A stretch of DNA of 64,000 bases. It comes from Paratrimastix pyriformis. Lineage: Eukaryota; Preaxostyla; Paratrimastigidae. The notes beneath the pieces were generated by a model. The model was given only the letters and a program-made list of their open reading frames with translations. It searched no databases and was not told the origin of the DNA. A program made the position numbers and the translations under genes. Shown piece after piece: positions 29,238-49,522 of this stretch (its first letter is position 1; each line of letters starts with the position of its first letter). The stretch is from positions 412,501-476,500 of the forward strand of contig JAPMOS010000026.1 of NCBI GenBank assembly GCA_027972325.1, written 5' to 3'.

Positions 29238-29310
29238 TAGAAGTTCGGGGAATTGAACCCCTGGTCTTACGTATAGAAAACCAGCAATCAACCAGCTGGA
29301 CTATGGGACA
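29238..29310 (-). tRNA. tRNA-like sequence with A and B boxes, acceptor stem not paired
   Basis: On the minus strand TAGTCCAGCTGG resembles an A box and GGTTCAATTCC a B box, at tRNA-like spacing. GGGG-TTCAATT-CCCC forms a perfect T arm and CCAGC-GCTGG a D-like hairpin. The 5' end (TGTCCCA) does not pair with the 3' end (AACTTCT). It may be a tRNA pseudogene, a tRNA-derived repeat, or a tRNA needing editing. Confidence 0.35.
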
Positions 29311-31082
29311 CATAAAGACAACAACCGCAGAGAGAGGACAGGAGGGTGATACGATGAGCGATAGCCGAGGACATCATTCTTCCCATCAACCAGTGAGCCT
29401 GCGTCCGTCTGCTCCTGTGCCGTCAAATGGCTGAGCATTGTGCAATTCAGCGTCATGACATCCTGTGGCACCACGTCGGGAGTTCGGCGGGGCGGCCCCG
29501 GGTGGGAGGTGCCGCAGCCCAGACGAGGCGCCACTGGGCGGGCAGCTGGGGCGTCAGCGTAGTGGGCAGCCAGATGGCCGAGGGGGAGCGGGCATGGGGT
29601 GGGACGCATGCTGCTGCTGCAGCTGCCGGAGGGCGGCCCCGGTGGTGGTGAGCGCGGCTCGGGGCGCTTGTGTCTTTGTCCCCCACGTCAGGACGACCGC
29701 CAAGAAGCGGGCGAAGAGGCAGTGCGGCTTGACGACGGGTATGTGTGTGGAGCATGTAAGAAACCAATCGAGAAGGGGCCTGCTGACTGGGACCACGCCG
29801 CAGGCCCACAGGCGCATGGTGCACAGGTGTGGTTGATGACACGGCGATGGCAGGTGGAGCCGGTGTTGGAAACGCGGGCGGTGCTGGGGGGGGACCGGGC
29901 ATGGCGAAGCGAGTGCCATCAAGGAAGGGGGGGCCCGCATGAGGAGGCTCGCACGATGTCGGAAGCCGGTGGATCCAAATGGCCGCCGTGGGGATGATCC
30001 GGAGACTGGAGGGTGAGGGTGGGTGGGGAAGACGGTTAGACTTGGAGGTCGTGTTGTGGTGGTGGGGGGGTCGTGGGGGTGGTGGTGGGGTGGGAGGTGG
30101 GGCGGGAGGGGGGGAGGGAGGAGAGGAGGGAAGGAAGGAAGAAGGAAGGGTGGAGGGGTGGGACCGGCGGGGAGGGCGTGGCCAAAATCCGGACCAGCCA
30201 GTAAATCACACGAAAGTCAACGCGGGAAGTGGACCAGCCCAGGGAAGAAGCACTGGTTGTGCGCGACCACTGTGCAGCAGTCCACTGCCAGAGATGCGGC
30301 GTATTTGCACCAAGCAACATTGAGGCACTGCTGGCCGCAGGTGATCGTAGATGATGTAAGAGCGATGGTGATGGCTGAGCATCCGTTGGGCCGCATTGCG
30401 GAAATAAATCGCATTAAGCTGAATGGCGCCTCAAATGCGCTAAGACTGAAGAGGAGGAGTGCGGAAAGGTTAAGAGATTGAATTGAGTGGGATGGCAGAC
30501 CTCGTCAACGTACCAAGTGATTCCAATCGTAGCACGCCGTTCACAGAGAACTCCAAGGGACCATCGCGAAAAAGGAAGCAGGGCACTGGAAATGCCAGAG
30601 ATTTTTAAAATTTCCGGAGAGGCTCGAACCTGGTTTTGGTTGGCTGTTTTTTTTGTGGTGGTTTTTCAGGCGGCGGAACGCCATCCACCACACAGAAAAA
30701 GGTCGCGGAAAAGCAGAAGCAAGGGAAGTCAAGTTTCTTTCACCCACAGATCAATCCCACCATTTTTTGAGCATCTTCGATCACTTTTTGAAGGGTGACA
30801 TTGGGTCGACGTCATCTCAGAAATGATCCTGTTGAGTTGGCTGAAGTTAGCGTGGGATCAATTGGTAGCACACCTCCAATTGATAGCACAGTGTATGGTC
30901 ATATTGTCCTCTGCCAACAAAAATTCGATATCATCCACGCACCTCTGACGATGAGTTCGTGAGTTGGGTCTGAAAGAGTCGATGCCCACTCGCAGGTCAA
31001 TAAGTCTTGGGGGGAAGGAAGTTTCGCGCCGATTCTGTGAGCCGATCTTGAGATTTCGTCATGAACGGAGAGAAAAAGACAA

Positions 31083-31155
31083 GCGCCGACAGGATTCGAA
31101 CCCACCACAACTCGGTCAAAAATAAACGCCTAATCCAACTTGACCATAGTTCCAA
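31083..31155 (-). tRNA. tRNA-like sequence with A and B boxes, acceptor stem not paired
   Basis: On the minus strand TGGTCAAGTTGG (A-box-like) and GGTTCGAATCC (a textbook B box) lie about 40 bases apart. D-stem pairing is possible (GTC with GGC). The anticodon stem and the acceptor stem do not pair as read. The status matches the locus at 29238. Confidence 0.35.
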
Positions 31156-31882
31156 ATTACACATAACCTTCAGGATGGGCAACACCCAAAAGGAATCCGC
31201 ACCCTCGAGGCCACACCAGGGAATTCGATCGCACTGGCGAGTGGTCACCCTCCAAAAACTCACTTGCCAGTGAATCTGACCCACCAAAAGTGTTTTGGTT
31301 AAACCTCCCCGTGCGAAAAAAGGGCGCTCTGAAAAAGTCGGTACTCGATATAATGTCATGCCGACTCACCTGCCCTTCAAAAAAAATCAAAAAAATAAAC
31401 TGTCTTCACAGATGTGTTTGCTTTGATTTCTACAATTTTTTTGGTCGTTTCTGAAAAAAATCGAAAACTTTCTCAAGACTGTGAAGGAATAGTCAAAATT
31501 TAATTTGTTTTTTTAATTTGAATTTACTGTCTCTGGGTGTCGTAAACCAAAAACGATTCTCCTCGGTCAGTCAGTCTCGTGTTCGCGCAGCCTCGTAGTA
31601 GGAGGCTAACCGAGCCGCACTGGTCTGTCACGGGAAACGACAAAGATTGGAGTGCATTTTGCGAGAAAAGAAAGGTGGACTGTGTGATGACCATCCGAGA
31701 GTCTGAGCGCACGGGGGATGATGCTCGGCGACCGCTCCCATCCCCAGACCCCACAACACGACTCGGCTTGTCCCGGCGGACCAAAAACGATTCGAATTCG
31801 CCGAGCACAACGGACAATGCCCCGAAGGTTGTGCACGTTTGGCAGGCGCGGGACATTTTCCTTTTCTCCGCAGAGCTTGGAA

Positions 31883-40600
<8,718 letters not shown>

Positions 40601-40960
40601 CGCCCCGCATCCAATGCTCCCCGAATCAATCATCCAATGTCCCCAGAACCCCCCCCCCCCCCCCCCGGGTTTTTTTGTGGTGCCCGGGGTGGCAGACCAT
40701 TGTTCTTGTTCTTCTTCCTCTTCCTTCCACCTTTGCCATCTTTGTGGTTTGTTTGCTCTCCTCGCTCGCTTCTCTTGTGTTTTTTCGACTGCCTTTGTGG
40801 CCTCTTCTCTGCCTCCACCCTGTCCGCCCGCCCACTCCCTGGCCGCCACTGCGGCGCGAAGAGGTGTGCTCGCTCCAAAAAGAAGAAGTGTATTTAAACC
40901 CGAAACGAACGCCAGGCACTTTCATCAAGCACAGGGGCAACTTGTCAATTTGATCGGTGT

Positions 40961-42482
40961 TTACTTGACCTCAGCCGTCCCGATGCCTCCGAGCGACGCG
41001 GCCTCCGCCCCGCCCCGGACCTCCTCCTCTGTCGCCTGCCGGCCCTTCTCAGCCGCCCCGGCCTCCTCGTGCGCAGCACCACCAGCCGGCTGGGGTCCCG
41101 GGGGCATGAGATCCTCGTCCGTCAAGTATTCCACCAGCCGGCGCCAGTAGGCCGGGGCGGCAACCGGGGGGCAGGCGGCCATCCGCTCATCGCCCATCAG
41201 CTGCCGCAGGTTGACCCAGCACTCAGGGCCCGGTGCTGGGGCGCCCCAGGAAAATGACACATCACCACCACTCCCGGCAGTAGAAGCAGCTAGGGATGCG
41301 AGCAAAGGGTACAGGGGGTGGGCCTCGTCCCGGGCGCAGGCCTCCCGACAGCGGCCGAGCCACGTGGCTTTGGGGAGCTGCGGGAGGGGCCGACCCGAGG
41401 AGGCGGCCAGTTGGGCCATCAGCGCAGACCACGGAGCGCAGTGGGGGTTGTGCAGATGCACACGGGAGCCTGCGGGGAGTGCGGGGCTGTGGGGAGGAAT
41501 CAATCAGGGCAGGAAGAGAAGAGAGGCACACGGAGTCAAGGTTGGGTTGTTCTTTCGCCAGACGCAGATAATGCGCGCAGCACGACATCACGATGGTGTA
41601 GGTCCTTACGAGGCAGGGACACCCGCAAACCTTTCGGGTCCCTCATCTCCGCCGGCCTGCCGAGCCCGCTTCCTCGTCGTCGCAACGGCCTCGTCAGTGG
41701 CCTCAGCAGCATCAGCCGCTGGTGGTCCGTGGTGCGCAGGCAAGGAGAACTCGGACAGGGGAAGATCCTGCCGCGGCTGCTGTTCAACTTCCTCTCGTTG
41801 TTGTTGCCGCTCTTGTTGCACCTGCTTTTCTTGTTGTTGCTGCTGCTTCTGTTGCACCCCAGTTCCAGTCGTGGGAGCGGCGGCCATCATGAGGCATTTC
41901 AAGCCCTCAACGACGGCCAGCGCCGCGAAGTCTCCTGGAACCAGCTCATACAGGGCATCGTCCTGCAACGCGGAGACGCACGTCGTGTGGGGTGGGTGTG
42001 GGGGATGTTGGGACGGTGAGGCAGGCGTGCCCATACACTCTGTTGACGGCCCGCCAGGCTGGAGCGATGGAAGAAGGGCAGCAGGGAGCGGACCTCGGCG
42101 AAGGAGCAGCCCAGAGCCAGGCAGCCGCGCACCATCCGGATGAAGACGTCCGGCACGTTGCAGAAGCCTGACAGAAGGAGCGATCGGGGAGGTGCCAGAG
42201 AACTGGGAATGAAACCTCTTTTGTTCACGCTCCCACTCACGAGGCCGCATTCAAATAGGAGTCCCTTGGCACGTTTCAAACTGATGGATGGATTGGACAG
42301 ACTGTCCGAAGATGGTGGATTGTTCACTCAACCCCGCCCGTGTGCGTGTGTGCGTGTGTGGACGAGGGCCGGAGCGGACCGGTGCGCGAGTCGGGGCCGA
42401 TCATGGGCGGCCGGATGACCAGAGTGCGAAGGCCCCAGCGGGCCTGGGCCACCTCCACCAGATGCTCCCCGACGCCCTATGT

Positions 42483-42513
<31 letters not shown>

Positions 42514-45500
42514 GGGGGGGGGGAAGTCCAGCAGAGATCATGAAGGATGGTACAATCATCGACAGCCCCACACAAGTCATCACTGATCCGTCAGCTTCCC
42601 GCGAAGGGGGTTTGCAGGCAGCCACGTCGGTCATGTGCCCGATGATCCGCACGCTCTCAGGCGGTTCCGATCCCATCGCCGCCTCACCTTTTAATACGGG
42701 GGAGAAGTTATGGGCCGAGATGGGTCGACAAGTTATGGGACTCCCCCCCATAATAATGCCCTCCTTCCTGGCCGCTGTCCGCCCACGTGAACGAGACACT
42801 CCGTTCACCCACAGGGAGAGGGGCGCTGGGAAAGACCTTGGACTGGGCGTAGCCCATGTTCTGCAGGGCGTCCTCGGGCCGGTTGGTGAAAAAGGGCGGA
42901 GTGGACTCTGGCAAGCAGCACACAGGGGGAAACAGAATCAGAGAGAGACAGGCAACGATTCGCACCCTGGGCAGGGATGGAGGCACGAGCAAACACCCAA
43001 GCGGGCGAGACAGGGCAAGAGGAGGCGGACCGGCGGGGATTTGCCGGCCGAAGATGCCCATCGTGGAGACGTACACCAGCGCCTGAAGAGGGAGAACCGA
43101 AAATGAACAAAGCGGCTGTATTCTGTGTGCCGATGACCCGACTGGGTCGTGCTCATGGATTTTGGCTCATAAAACACTCTCGTTTGCCTCCGCTCTGGCG
43201 GCTCTCGGCGTTTTGGGGATGTGGGGAGGCCTGGCAGCAACAGACTGCGCTGGGTTGGACGGCGAGAGCCAGCTCGATGGCGGTCAGGGTCCCCTCGACG
43301 TTGGGCGCCCGTCTGCGATGCACAGGCGAGAAGGAGCACCCAACCGGATCATTGGGAGAATCGGGCATGCAACCCGACTTTCACACGCCAACGCGCGTGT
43401 CTTTGCGTCTTGTGTCTGTCTGTGAGTCTGTCTGTGTGGATGTCTCTGTGTTTTGTTTGTCTGTGTTTGTTCGAGTGGTTTTGCGTCTCCCTGCGTATGA
43501 TTGGGAGCCAACACAAGGAAGAAAGGGAGAGGATGCAAGCACCCAGACACGGAGACAGACAGGGACTCATAAGAGAGCATATGGTTGACGTGGGCGCCCA
43601 CGTGGACCACGGCCGCGAGGCGACTGGCGAGGAGGGCCCAGTCGGCGGCAGAGAGGCCCCAATGATGCTGCTCGAGGTCCCCCGCCAGGCAGCGAACTGG
43701 CCGGAGGAGGGGAAGTATATGAGGAGAAACACAAAGACACAGCATGTCTCTTACCGGGTTGGAATCCCAACACAAACAGTTCAATTGTGGCAGTGTGCGT
43801 CAAGTGAACTTGAAAAGAGGAAGAGATCAGGACACACACCACCGACCCGAAGGGGTGGGCGCGTCGGGGAGCAGCCCGGCCGCGATGGTGGTCCGCCCGG
43901 AGAGCTCGGCCAATCGGGCTTTGGACAGGGCCGCACGGAGGCGCTCCAGAGCGGCCGGGTGCGAATGTGCCCGGACAAGACAGACAATGTCTGCGTGCGG
44001 CGCAAAGAGAGACGGGCGTGCGCAAGACAGGGTGATTCAGGCCGCCAGATGTGGGAATGCCGACGACAAACATCACTGCGTCCGAGCAAATACACAGCAT
44101 GTCTCTCTCACGCACTGGGAATGGGCGATGGGCGAGAATAAAGGCTGTCTCACAAACGTGTAACGAGGGCGTTTCCTTTTGTATTCTGGGTCACCATGAC
44201 GGGGACAGTCTCAGGGGCAGTAGCCAGGGGGCCAGGCAGACCACAGGAGCCGTCCTTCCCCAGGGCCCCTTTGACCGTGGCGGCGAGCAGCCGTTCCAGG
44301 ACGAGTGGCCCCAGGAACCCGGTGGCCCCCGTCAGCACGATCCAGGGCCGCCGTCCGATGTGGCGACGCACCAGACCAGGTCGCAGGTCCGCCTCATCCA
44401 GGCGCGACCAGTCCTGGCGGAGCAGGGACAGCAGGCGCGAGAGGCCGGGGGGCATGGAGGCAGCCTCTGTGGTTGATGGAGTTCCCCGCTGTGGCGAGGG
44501 GATGAGAGGCAGGGAAGAAAAGGGTGGTCAGTATGGTGATACCGTGCACTTCCAGCGCAATGTTTCGCCTGCCTGAATAAAAGTATGGAGAACATCCATC
44601 CCTTCAGCCCCCGGACAAATTATGGAATCTCAAAGTCCCATAACGTTGGGCAGATCCACAGACCAGTCGATCCAAGGTGGCGGCCAGCTCGCCGAAGGAC
44701 ATCAGTGCCAGCTGGGCGGCCGAGAAGGGCAGCTCGGTCAGCCCCAGATGCTCCTTCATCCGGCTGACGACCCGCATGAGCCCCAGACTGTCCAGCCCCA
44801 GCGAACCCACGTTGGTCTGGGGCGTGACGCCGCGCAGGGGGACCGGCAGGTCGAGGAGCGCTAGCAAGGCCGAAAGCTCAGGCGGCGCAGTGGGGCTGCC
44901 CGCTGGGGTCACCTGCGAGTTGCTGCCGAGCAGGGCTGCGAGCTGCGTTTGGAAACGGGTCGCGATGGCGGCACGGCGGGGCTTGAGGGAGGCGGTCAGC
45001 AGGCCGCCGCTCTCGGCTGTGAAGGGCTGCGAGGCCGCACAGAACGGGCGAACCAGAGGGCACAGAAGAGAGATGAGTCTCCCCGGCAGCAAGCAGGGGC
45101 GACCGAGGATGCTTGACAAGTCACTTGTGCGACACATCGGCAACAAACCCGCGGCCAGTGCGAACCTCCTTGCTGATGACCACCCCGGCAGGCACCTCGA
45201 AGGGTCGGAACCCCTTGGCCCGTGCGATGCGGGCGCAGTCCTCGAGGATGAGCCGGGGCAGGTCGGGGTGGGCACAGAGCAGCTCGTACTGGCGGTCGGG
45301 CGGCTCCTTGGCGAGGTCTGGCGCCAGGGAAGGCAGAGCCTGGCCCGGGAAAGAAAGGGCGTGCACGGCAAATCCACTGTGTGATGACCATTGCCTGCGT
45401 CCTAGCAAATACACAGCATGTCTCTCTCTGGTGGACAAAGGCCCTCCATCTCCCAGGTCCCGGTGTCCGAATTTTTTTCACTTTTCCGAGCTTCATCTGC

Positions 45501-48491
45501 GAGCCTCGCATCACAAAAAAAACCTTCCAACCAGACCTGCAAAAGGTGGGCCTGGTCGGGTACCACGACGGCCAGCACGCAGTCCATGGTGGACTGGGCG
45601 TAGAGGCAGATCTGACCGACCCACTCGGAGTGCTGGTAGGCCACCTCGAGCTTTTCCAGGGCCACAAACTCCCCTGAGGGACACAAAGGCCAAACCGGGG
45701 CGACTGAGCGATGCAACCACAGACTCCTCGGAGAACTTACGCCAGTACCATATTAGTTGGGAGACACGCTGTCTTCTCTCTCAGTCTCTTAGGGAGTTGC
45801 GGCGGGAAGGGGGGGGGATTCAGGGAGACAGAAGCAAGAGAAGAGCGATACCAACCAACGAATCGGTCCGCCAGAAGCCGCATGACAAACGGCACGAAGC
45901 AAACGGTCCACGGACCTTGGCTAAGCTTGATGCAGTTCTTCTTGCGGTCGATGTACTTGTAGCGGCGCCCCTCGACCAGCTCGACAATGTCGCCCGTCCG
46001 GAAGAACCCGTCGGCCGTGAAGTTGGCCGCTGAAAGTGTCACGTGTGGATGCGTCGTTGGGCGGTGAAACATGATGGTGATGGTGGCAGTGCGAGCGAAA
46101 CCGCGTGGTGACGGTATGTCAGACAGAGAAGTGGCAAAGGTGGCGGTTGATCCGATGAACGCTGGCGGACCGGTGGCTTCGGGATCGCGGTAATACCCGG
46201 ACGCGATGGTTGCCGTCCGGACTTGGAGTTCGCCGCGGGGCCAGGGCTGCGAATGCGAATGAAAGGGGACATCAGGCGGAGGAGAGGAGTGTTGGGCTGG
46301 GATGACGCAATGTTAGCGTGGGAGAAGGGAAGGAGGCGGCTGACAGTGTCCGTGGTGTGGTATCCCAGCTCGGGGACGTCCTCCAGGCGCAGCTGGGCCC
46401 CCGGGAGCGCCCCGTAGGAGTGCTCGGTCACGGAACCCACCTACACGCAAAGTGAGTGGTGAACGCCGACCCGGTTTGCAGTGACGAGATGAAAGTTTCA
46501 GAGGGGGAGGCAAGAAAAATGGCTACAAAACCCGTTGGGTGCGTGACCGACCTCGGTTGTTCCGTAGGGGAAGGTCACGATGGCCTGGGGCCAGCAGCGT
46601 CTGATCCAAGCCAACACCTCGTCGCTCGTGGGGGCCGTGGCCACGCTCAAGGCCTGGATGCGCGGCCCCAGCACCGGCCTGATGTCTGATTCGGCCTGGG
46701 CGGTCGCCAGTTGGGTAATCTGGGCATGGGTGCGTGTGGAAATGTGCGGCAGGTGTGCATGCCAGTGTATTTTGAAAGTTGAATGGGGGGGGGGGGGGGG
46801 GGAGGAGGGGGAGGAAAGGGCAAGAAGGAACGAAAAAGGGGAATTGGCGGGGAACGGGGCATCTCGGGCATGGGCCACGGGCATGAGGAAGGGAGTTCGC
46901 GGATAGACCAGTTCCTCCGTCCAGTCCTGACTCGCGGCTTCGTCCATGCCCGGCAGGCCACTTCTCGTTTCGGATGTTGCTTTGCTCCCCATATAGGTGG
47001 CTTCCTCTCCAGCGCCGCCGCCTCCTCCTCGGGGCAGAATCGAGCAGTGACGCCATGCGGGTGCCATTAGCCGGCGCCACAGGGGCACCGGACCTCCCGG
47101 GGGCATGCCCTGCCTGCGCCACTCGGTCAGGGCAGCCTCCAACTCGCTCCGGCGTGCGGCCAGAAGCCCCCGGAAGGCCTGGTGGATGTGCAGATAGAAC
47201 CGGGGTGACTGGGCCAGCATGGTCGGCCCCAGGGACTGCAAATCCTCAAACAAAAACTCCCGCTCGCGCCGTGCAAAGCCGATCTGTCCGCCGGCCATCG
47301 CCACCATGGCCACCATGTGCCGCTCCAGTGCGTGGCCCAGCGGGGCGAAGGAGATGTGCACGCAGGGATTCGGCATGGAGGCCGTGACAGGCCCGGTGGT
47401 GCGGTGGTTGAAGGCCCGATCGGTCAGCACGGCCCCTTTGGGGCTGCCGGTCGACCCCGAGGTGAAGATGACTGTGTAGATGTCATCGGGCTGCCGAGGG
47501 ACGGGCGCAACGACCTCTTGGGGGGGTTTGAGGAGGGCACTCCAGGGTAGGACGATGCAGCTGGCGGGAAAGGAGGAGGCCGGGGGAAGATCTTCAGGAG
47601 TTGGGGCATCGATGACGACAATCACTCGCAGGGACGGAATGTGATGTCTACCCAGAATGTCGAAGAGTGGTGCCGAAAGATTCCCGAAAAACAGACGAGT
47701 TGAACACATCTGAGAGCCGGGGAAGCAGCGCCTGTTCGATCATCAGGGTTCGACTCTCGGTATTTTCCAGGGCGTATGCGATTTCATCTCTGTCTGCTTC
47801 AACAGTGAGAACTGTATTCGGTATTGCCTGCCGTGAGCACGCCCAATCGGCCATCACCAGTTCGGGCCGGGGGAAAGACCAGAGGGCACAGAATGTCCCG
47901 GGAGTCAAATGGGCGACTGAAGCGAGATTCGAAGCGATCACGACAAGTTCGTCAAAAGCCGCTCGATACGTTGCCCATTTCCAGGAACCACCGACAGACT
48001 TACCAAAAAGGGGTTGTGTGGCATGAGCTGTGAAAGCTTTCTCAAGTGATTGCCAAAATGTTGCTCCGCGAAATTCAGGGCCCGCAGAAGTTCGAGTTCT
48101 TGGTCCTGCTGGAGGCAAAGATTCCATCGGTTGCGAACGCAGGTTCAAACCAGACCGGCGAAACTGTTGGCAGAACCGTGGGGCCGAGAGACGTAGTTGA
48201 TCGGCTGCACAGCTTCCTGAACATCGATTTCTTTCTGTTCGAGAGGCCCCACCCAATAGAGAGATTCTACTTCAGGTTCGTGGCCGTGGCGGAGGACGAT
48301 CCCGGGTTGGATTTGACCGCTCGGCGATCTGTCGCGCCCAGCTGAACAGGAGGGGAAGTGGGGGACCAAGGGACGAGGAGCTCCACAAGCCAGAAATACA
48401 GGGGGAACGAGCTGGGCCCGACACCAGTACCGTCACTGAACAACCCAAATCTGTGCCCGACAATCATCACCGGGATGAAAGGTGCCATCAC
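40961..48491 (-). CDS. Carboxylic-acid-reductase-like enzyme: adenylation, carrier and thioester-reductase domains
   Basis: Proteins of this design activate a carboxylic acid with ATP, load it on a phosphopantetheine arm, then reduce it with NADPH to the aldehyde. The adenylation half is close to long-chain acyl-CoA synthetases: FTSGSTGSPKGAV (near 47445), YGTTEVG (near 46565), FTADGFFRTGDIVE (near 46000), YKYIDRKKN and EFVALEKLE (near 45665). The carrier site is LGLDSLGLM (near 44790). The reductase has LTGATGFLGPLVLERLL (near 44330), IVCLVRAHSHPAAL (near 43975), VVHVGAHVNHM (near 43600), YVSTMG (near 43070) and GYAQSK (near 42850; YxxxK catalytic pair). It then has LVEVAQARWGLRTLVIRPP (near 42440). 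A Gln-rich insert lies at 41810-41870. The stop is at 40961. The first 300 bases are uncertain; 48491 offers MMAPFIPVMIVG. Confidence 0.85.
42705..42756. repeat. AAGTTATGGG motif, two direct and one inverted copy
   Basis: AAGTTATGGG (42705), AAGTTATGGGAC (42730) and the inverted CCCATAATAA (42747) cluster in an intron of the reductase gene. They resemble the palindrome at 36901. Confidence 0.75.
43731..43752 (+). repeat. Dispersed motif ACACAGCATGTCTCT, copy 3
   Basis: It reads ACAAAGACACAGCATGTCTC. It lies in an intron of the minus-strand reductase gene, so it is antisense to the transcript. Confidence 0.65.
44086..44109 (+). repeat. Dispersed motif GCAAATACACAGCATGTCTC, copy 4
   Basis: An exact consensus copy preceded by CTGCGTCCGA. 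It is intronic and antisense in the reductase gene. Confidence 0.8.
44617..44647. repeat. Imperfect palindrome AAATTATGG / GTCCCATAACGTT
   Basis: A diverged copy of the palindrome at 36901 with a short spacer, again inside an intron of the reductase gene. Confidence 0.65.
45405..45429 (+). repeat. Dispersed motif GCAAATACACAGCATGTCTC, copy 5
   Basis: An exact consensus copy followed by TCTCTG and preceded by CCTGCGTCCTA, matching the flank of copy 4 (CTGCGTCCGA). Confidence 0.8.
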
Positions 48492-48500
48492 ACCACACCC

Positions 48501-48630
48501 TCATGCGCCCCCATGCGCCCCCATGCGCCCCCATGCGCCCCCATGCGCCCCCATGCGCCCCCATGCGCCCCCATGCGCCCCCATGCGCCCCCATGCGCCC
48601 CCATGCGCCCCCATGCGCCCCCATGCGCCC
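48501..48630. repeat. 10-base minisatellite CCATGCGCCC, about 13 copies
   Basis: Perfect head-to-tail copies lie between the end of the secreted-protein gene and the start of the reductase gene, both on the minus strand. The array is open in all three plus-strand frames, but I do not treat it as coding. Confidence 0.97.
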
Positions 48631-48709
48631 GGCATGTGAATGTCAAAAATCTTGGGAAACCAAACCAAATCAGGAGTCGATCAGGGGGGTGCCTAAAGAT
48701 CGTCCGCGT

Positions 48710-49475
48710 CTAGTCGCAGGCCTCCTCGCAGCCATAGTCGTACGCGGGCGCGCAAGGGCGGCCATAAACAGGGACAACCTTGGTCTCGCACTCCTGCAGA
48801 GAGAAAGCGGTGAGGCGATCGTGATTCAGGTGTCGTCTGCACCGACCTTGGCGGCCTTCTTGGCGGCCCGCATGCCCTTCTTGTTGGCCCGCAGGCAGGC
48901 CTCCTCCTCCTGAGCGGCCTTCTTCTTCTGGGACTGGCGCTCGGCGGCCTTCTTGGCGGCGCGGTTCTTGGTGTAGATGTCGGCCTTCTGCACCTTGGCG
49001 TGCTCATCCTCGCACTCGTTGGTGGACTCGGACTGGTCGTTCAGCTTGTGCACCATGACCTCATCGATGGTATGGGCGTTGGTCGACCGGCTGCGCTGCT
49101 TGTTCTTGGAGGCGGCCATGATGTCGGCCAGCTTCTTGTTCTCCTCCTCCTCCTCGGCGCAGCGCTCCTCCTCGTTGTCCATGTCGCAGAACATCCGCTC
49201 AGCGTTGCGGCGGTTCTACAATGGTCGATAATTCGAGCGCCAAAGACAGGGGATGAGCAAACCATGTCTTCCTCGCAAGCCTCCTTCTCGGCCATCTCCT
49301 TCTCGAAGGCAGCAGAAACAGGAATCGCCTTGTACTTGGGCGGAGGGGGAGGGGGAGGGCACACCATCTTCGGTGCGCATTCCACCTCGCAGACAGGGCG
49401 GCATTCCATCTCCTCATAGCAGGCCTGGCCCGCCATGGCGATGCCAAGCACGGTCAACAACAGAAGAAACTTCAT
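48710..49475 (-). CDS. Small secreted protein with charged helical core and Cys-rich ends
   Basis: Three exons (49263-49475, 48847-49215, 48710-48793) give about 221 residues. A signal peptide is clear: MKFLLLLTVLGIAMAGQA, then a Cys-containing segment (CYEEMECRPVCEVECAP) and a run of seven prolines. The middle exon is very rich in Glu, Lys, Ala and Arg (EEEERCAEEEEENKK-like, NRAAKKAAERQSQKKKA) and should be helical or coiled coil. The last exon is ECETKVVPVYGRPCAPAYD, ending in a Cys-Glu-Glu-Ala-Cys tail. Introns are 47 and 53 bases. I do not recognise a family. It is probably secreted or in the endomembrane system. Confidence 0.85.
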
Positions 49476-49510
49476 GGTGAAGTTGGGTGGCAAGTTAGAA
49501 CACTGGCTCG

Positions 49511-49522
49511 CCTTTATAAAGG
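49511..49522 (-). promoter_or_regulatory. TATA box of the secreted-protein gene
   Basis: The minus strand reads CCTTTATAAAGG about 37 bases upstream of the ATG at 49475. The spacing leaves room for only a very short 5' leader. No other gene in the window has such a clear TATA motif. Confidence 0.6.

Larger units (their letters stand above)
28902..31882. other. AT-richer intergenic island without a confident gene
   Basis: Composition falls from GC-rich to AT-rich, with A and T runs. A GC-rich core at 29440-30200 (GGT/GGA-rich) has minus-strand open segments, but I see no domain. Minus-strand fragments such as MRPNGCSAITIALTSS (30370-30415) may be exons of an unrecognised gene. Several B-box-like motifs lie on the minus strand. 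The right end contains the upstream region of transporter B. Confidence 0.6.

Noticed and set aside
30003-30480. Minus-strand gene at 30.0-30.5 kb
   Set aside because: Some fragments look protein-like, but no domain, start or consistent exon chain could be built.
30600-30640. Third full tRNA near GGCTCGAACC
   Set aside because: Only a B-box-like stretch is present; no D arm or matching 5' acceptor strand is found within tRNA distance.
48433-48713. Possible CRISPR-like or repeat protein array of HAPPCAPMRP units
   Set aside because: The 10-base unit is head to tail with no spacers. It is a minisatellite and the ORFs are by-products.
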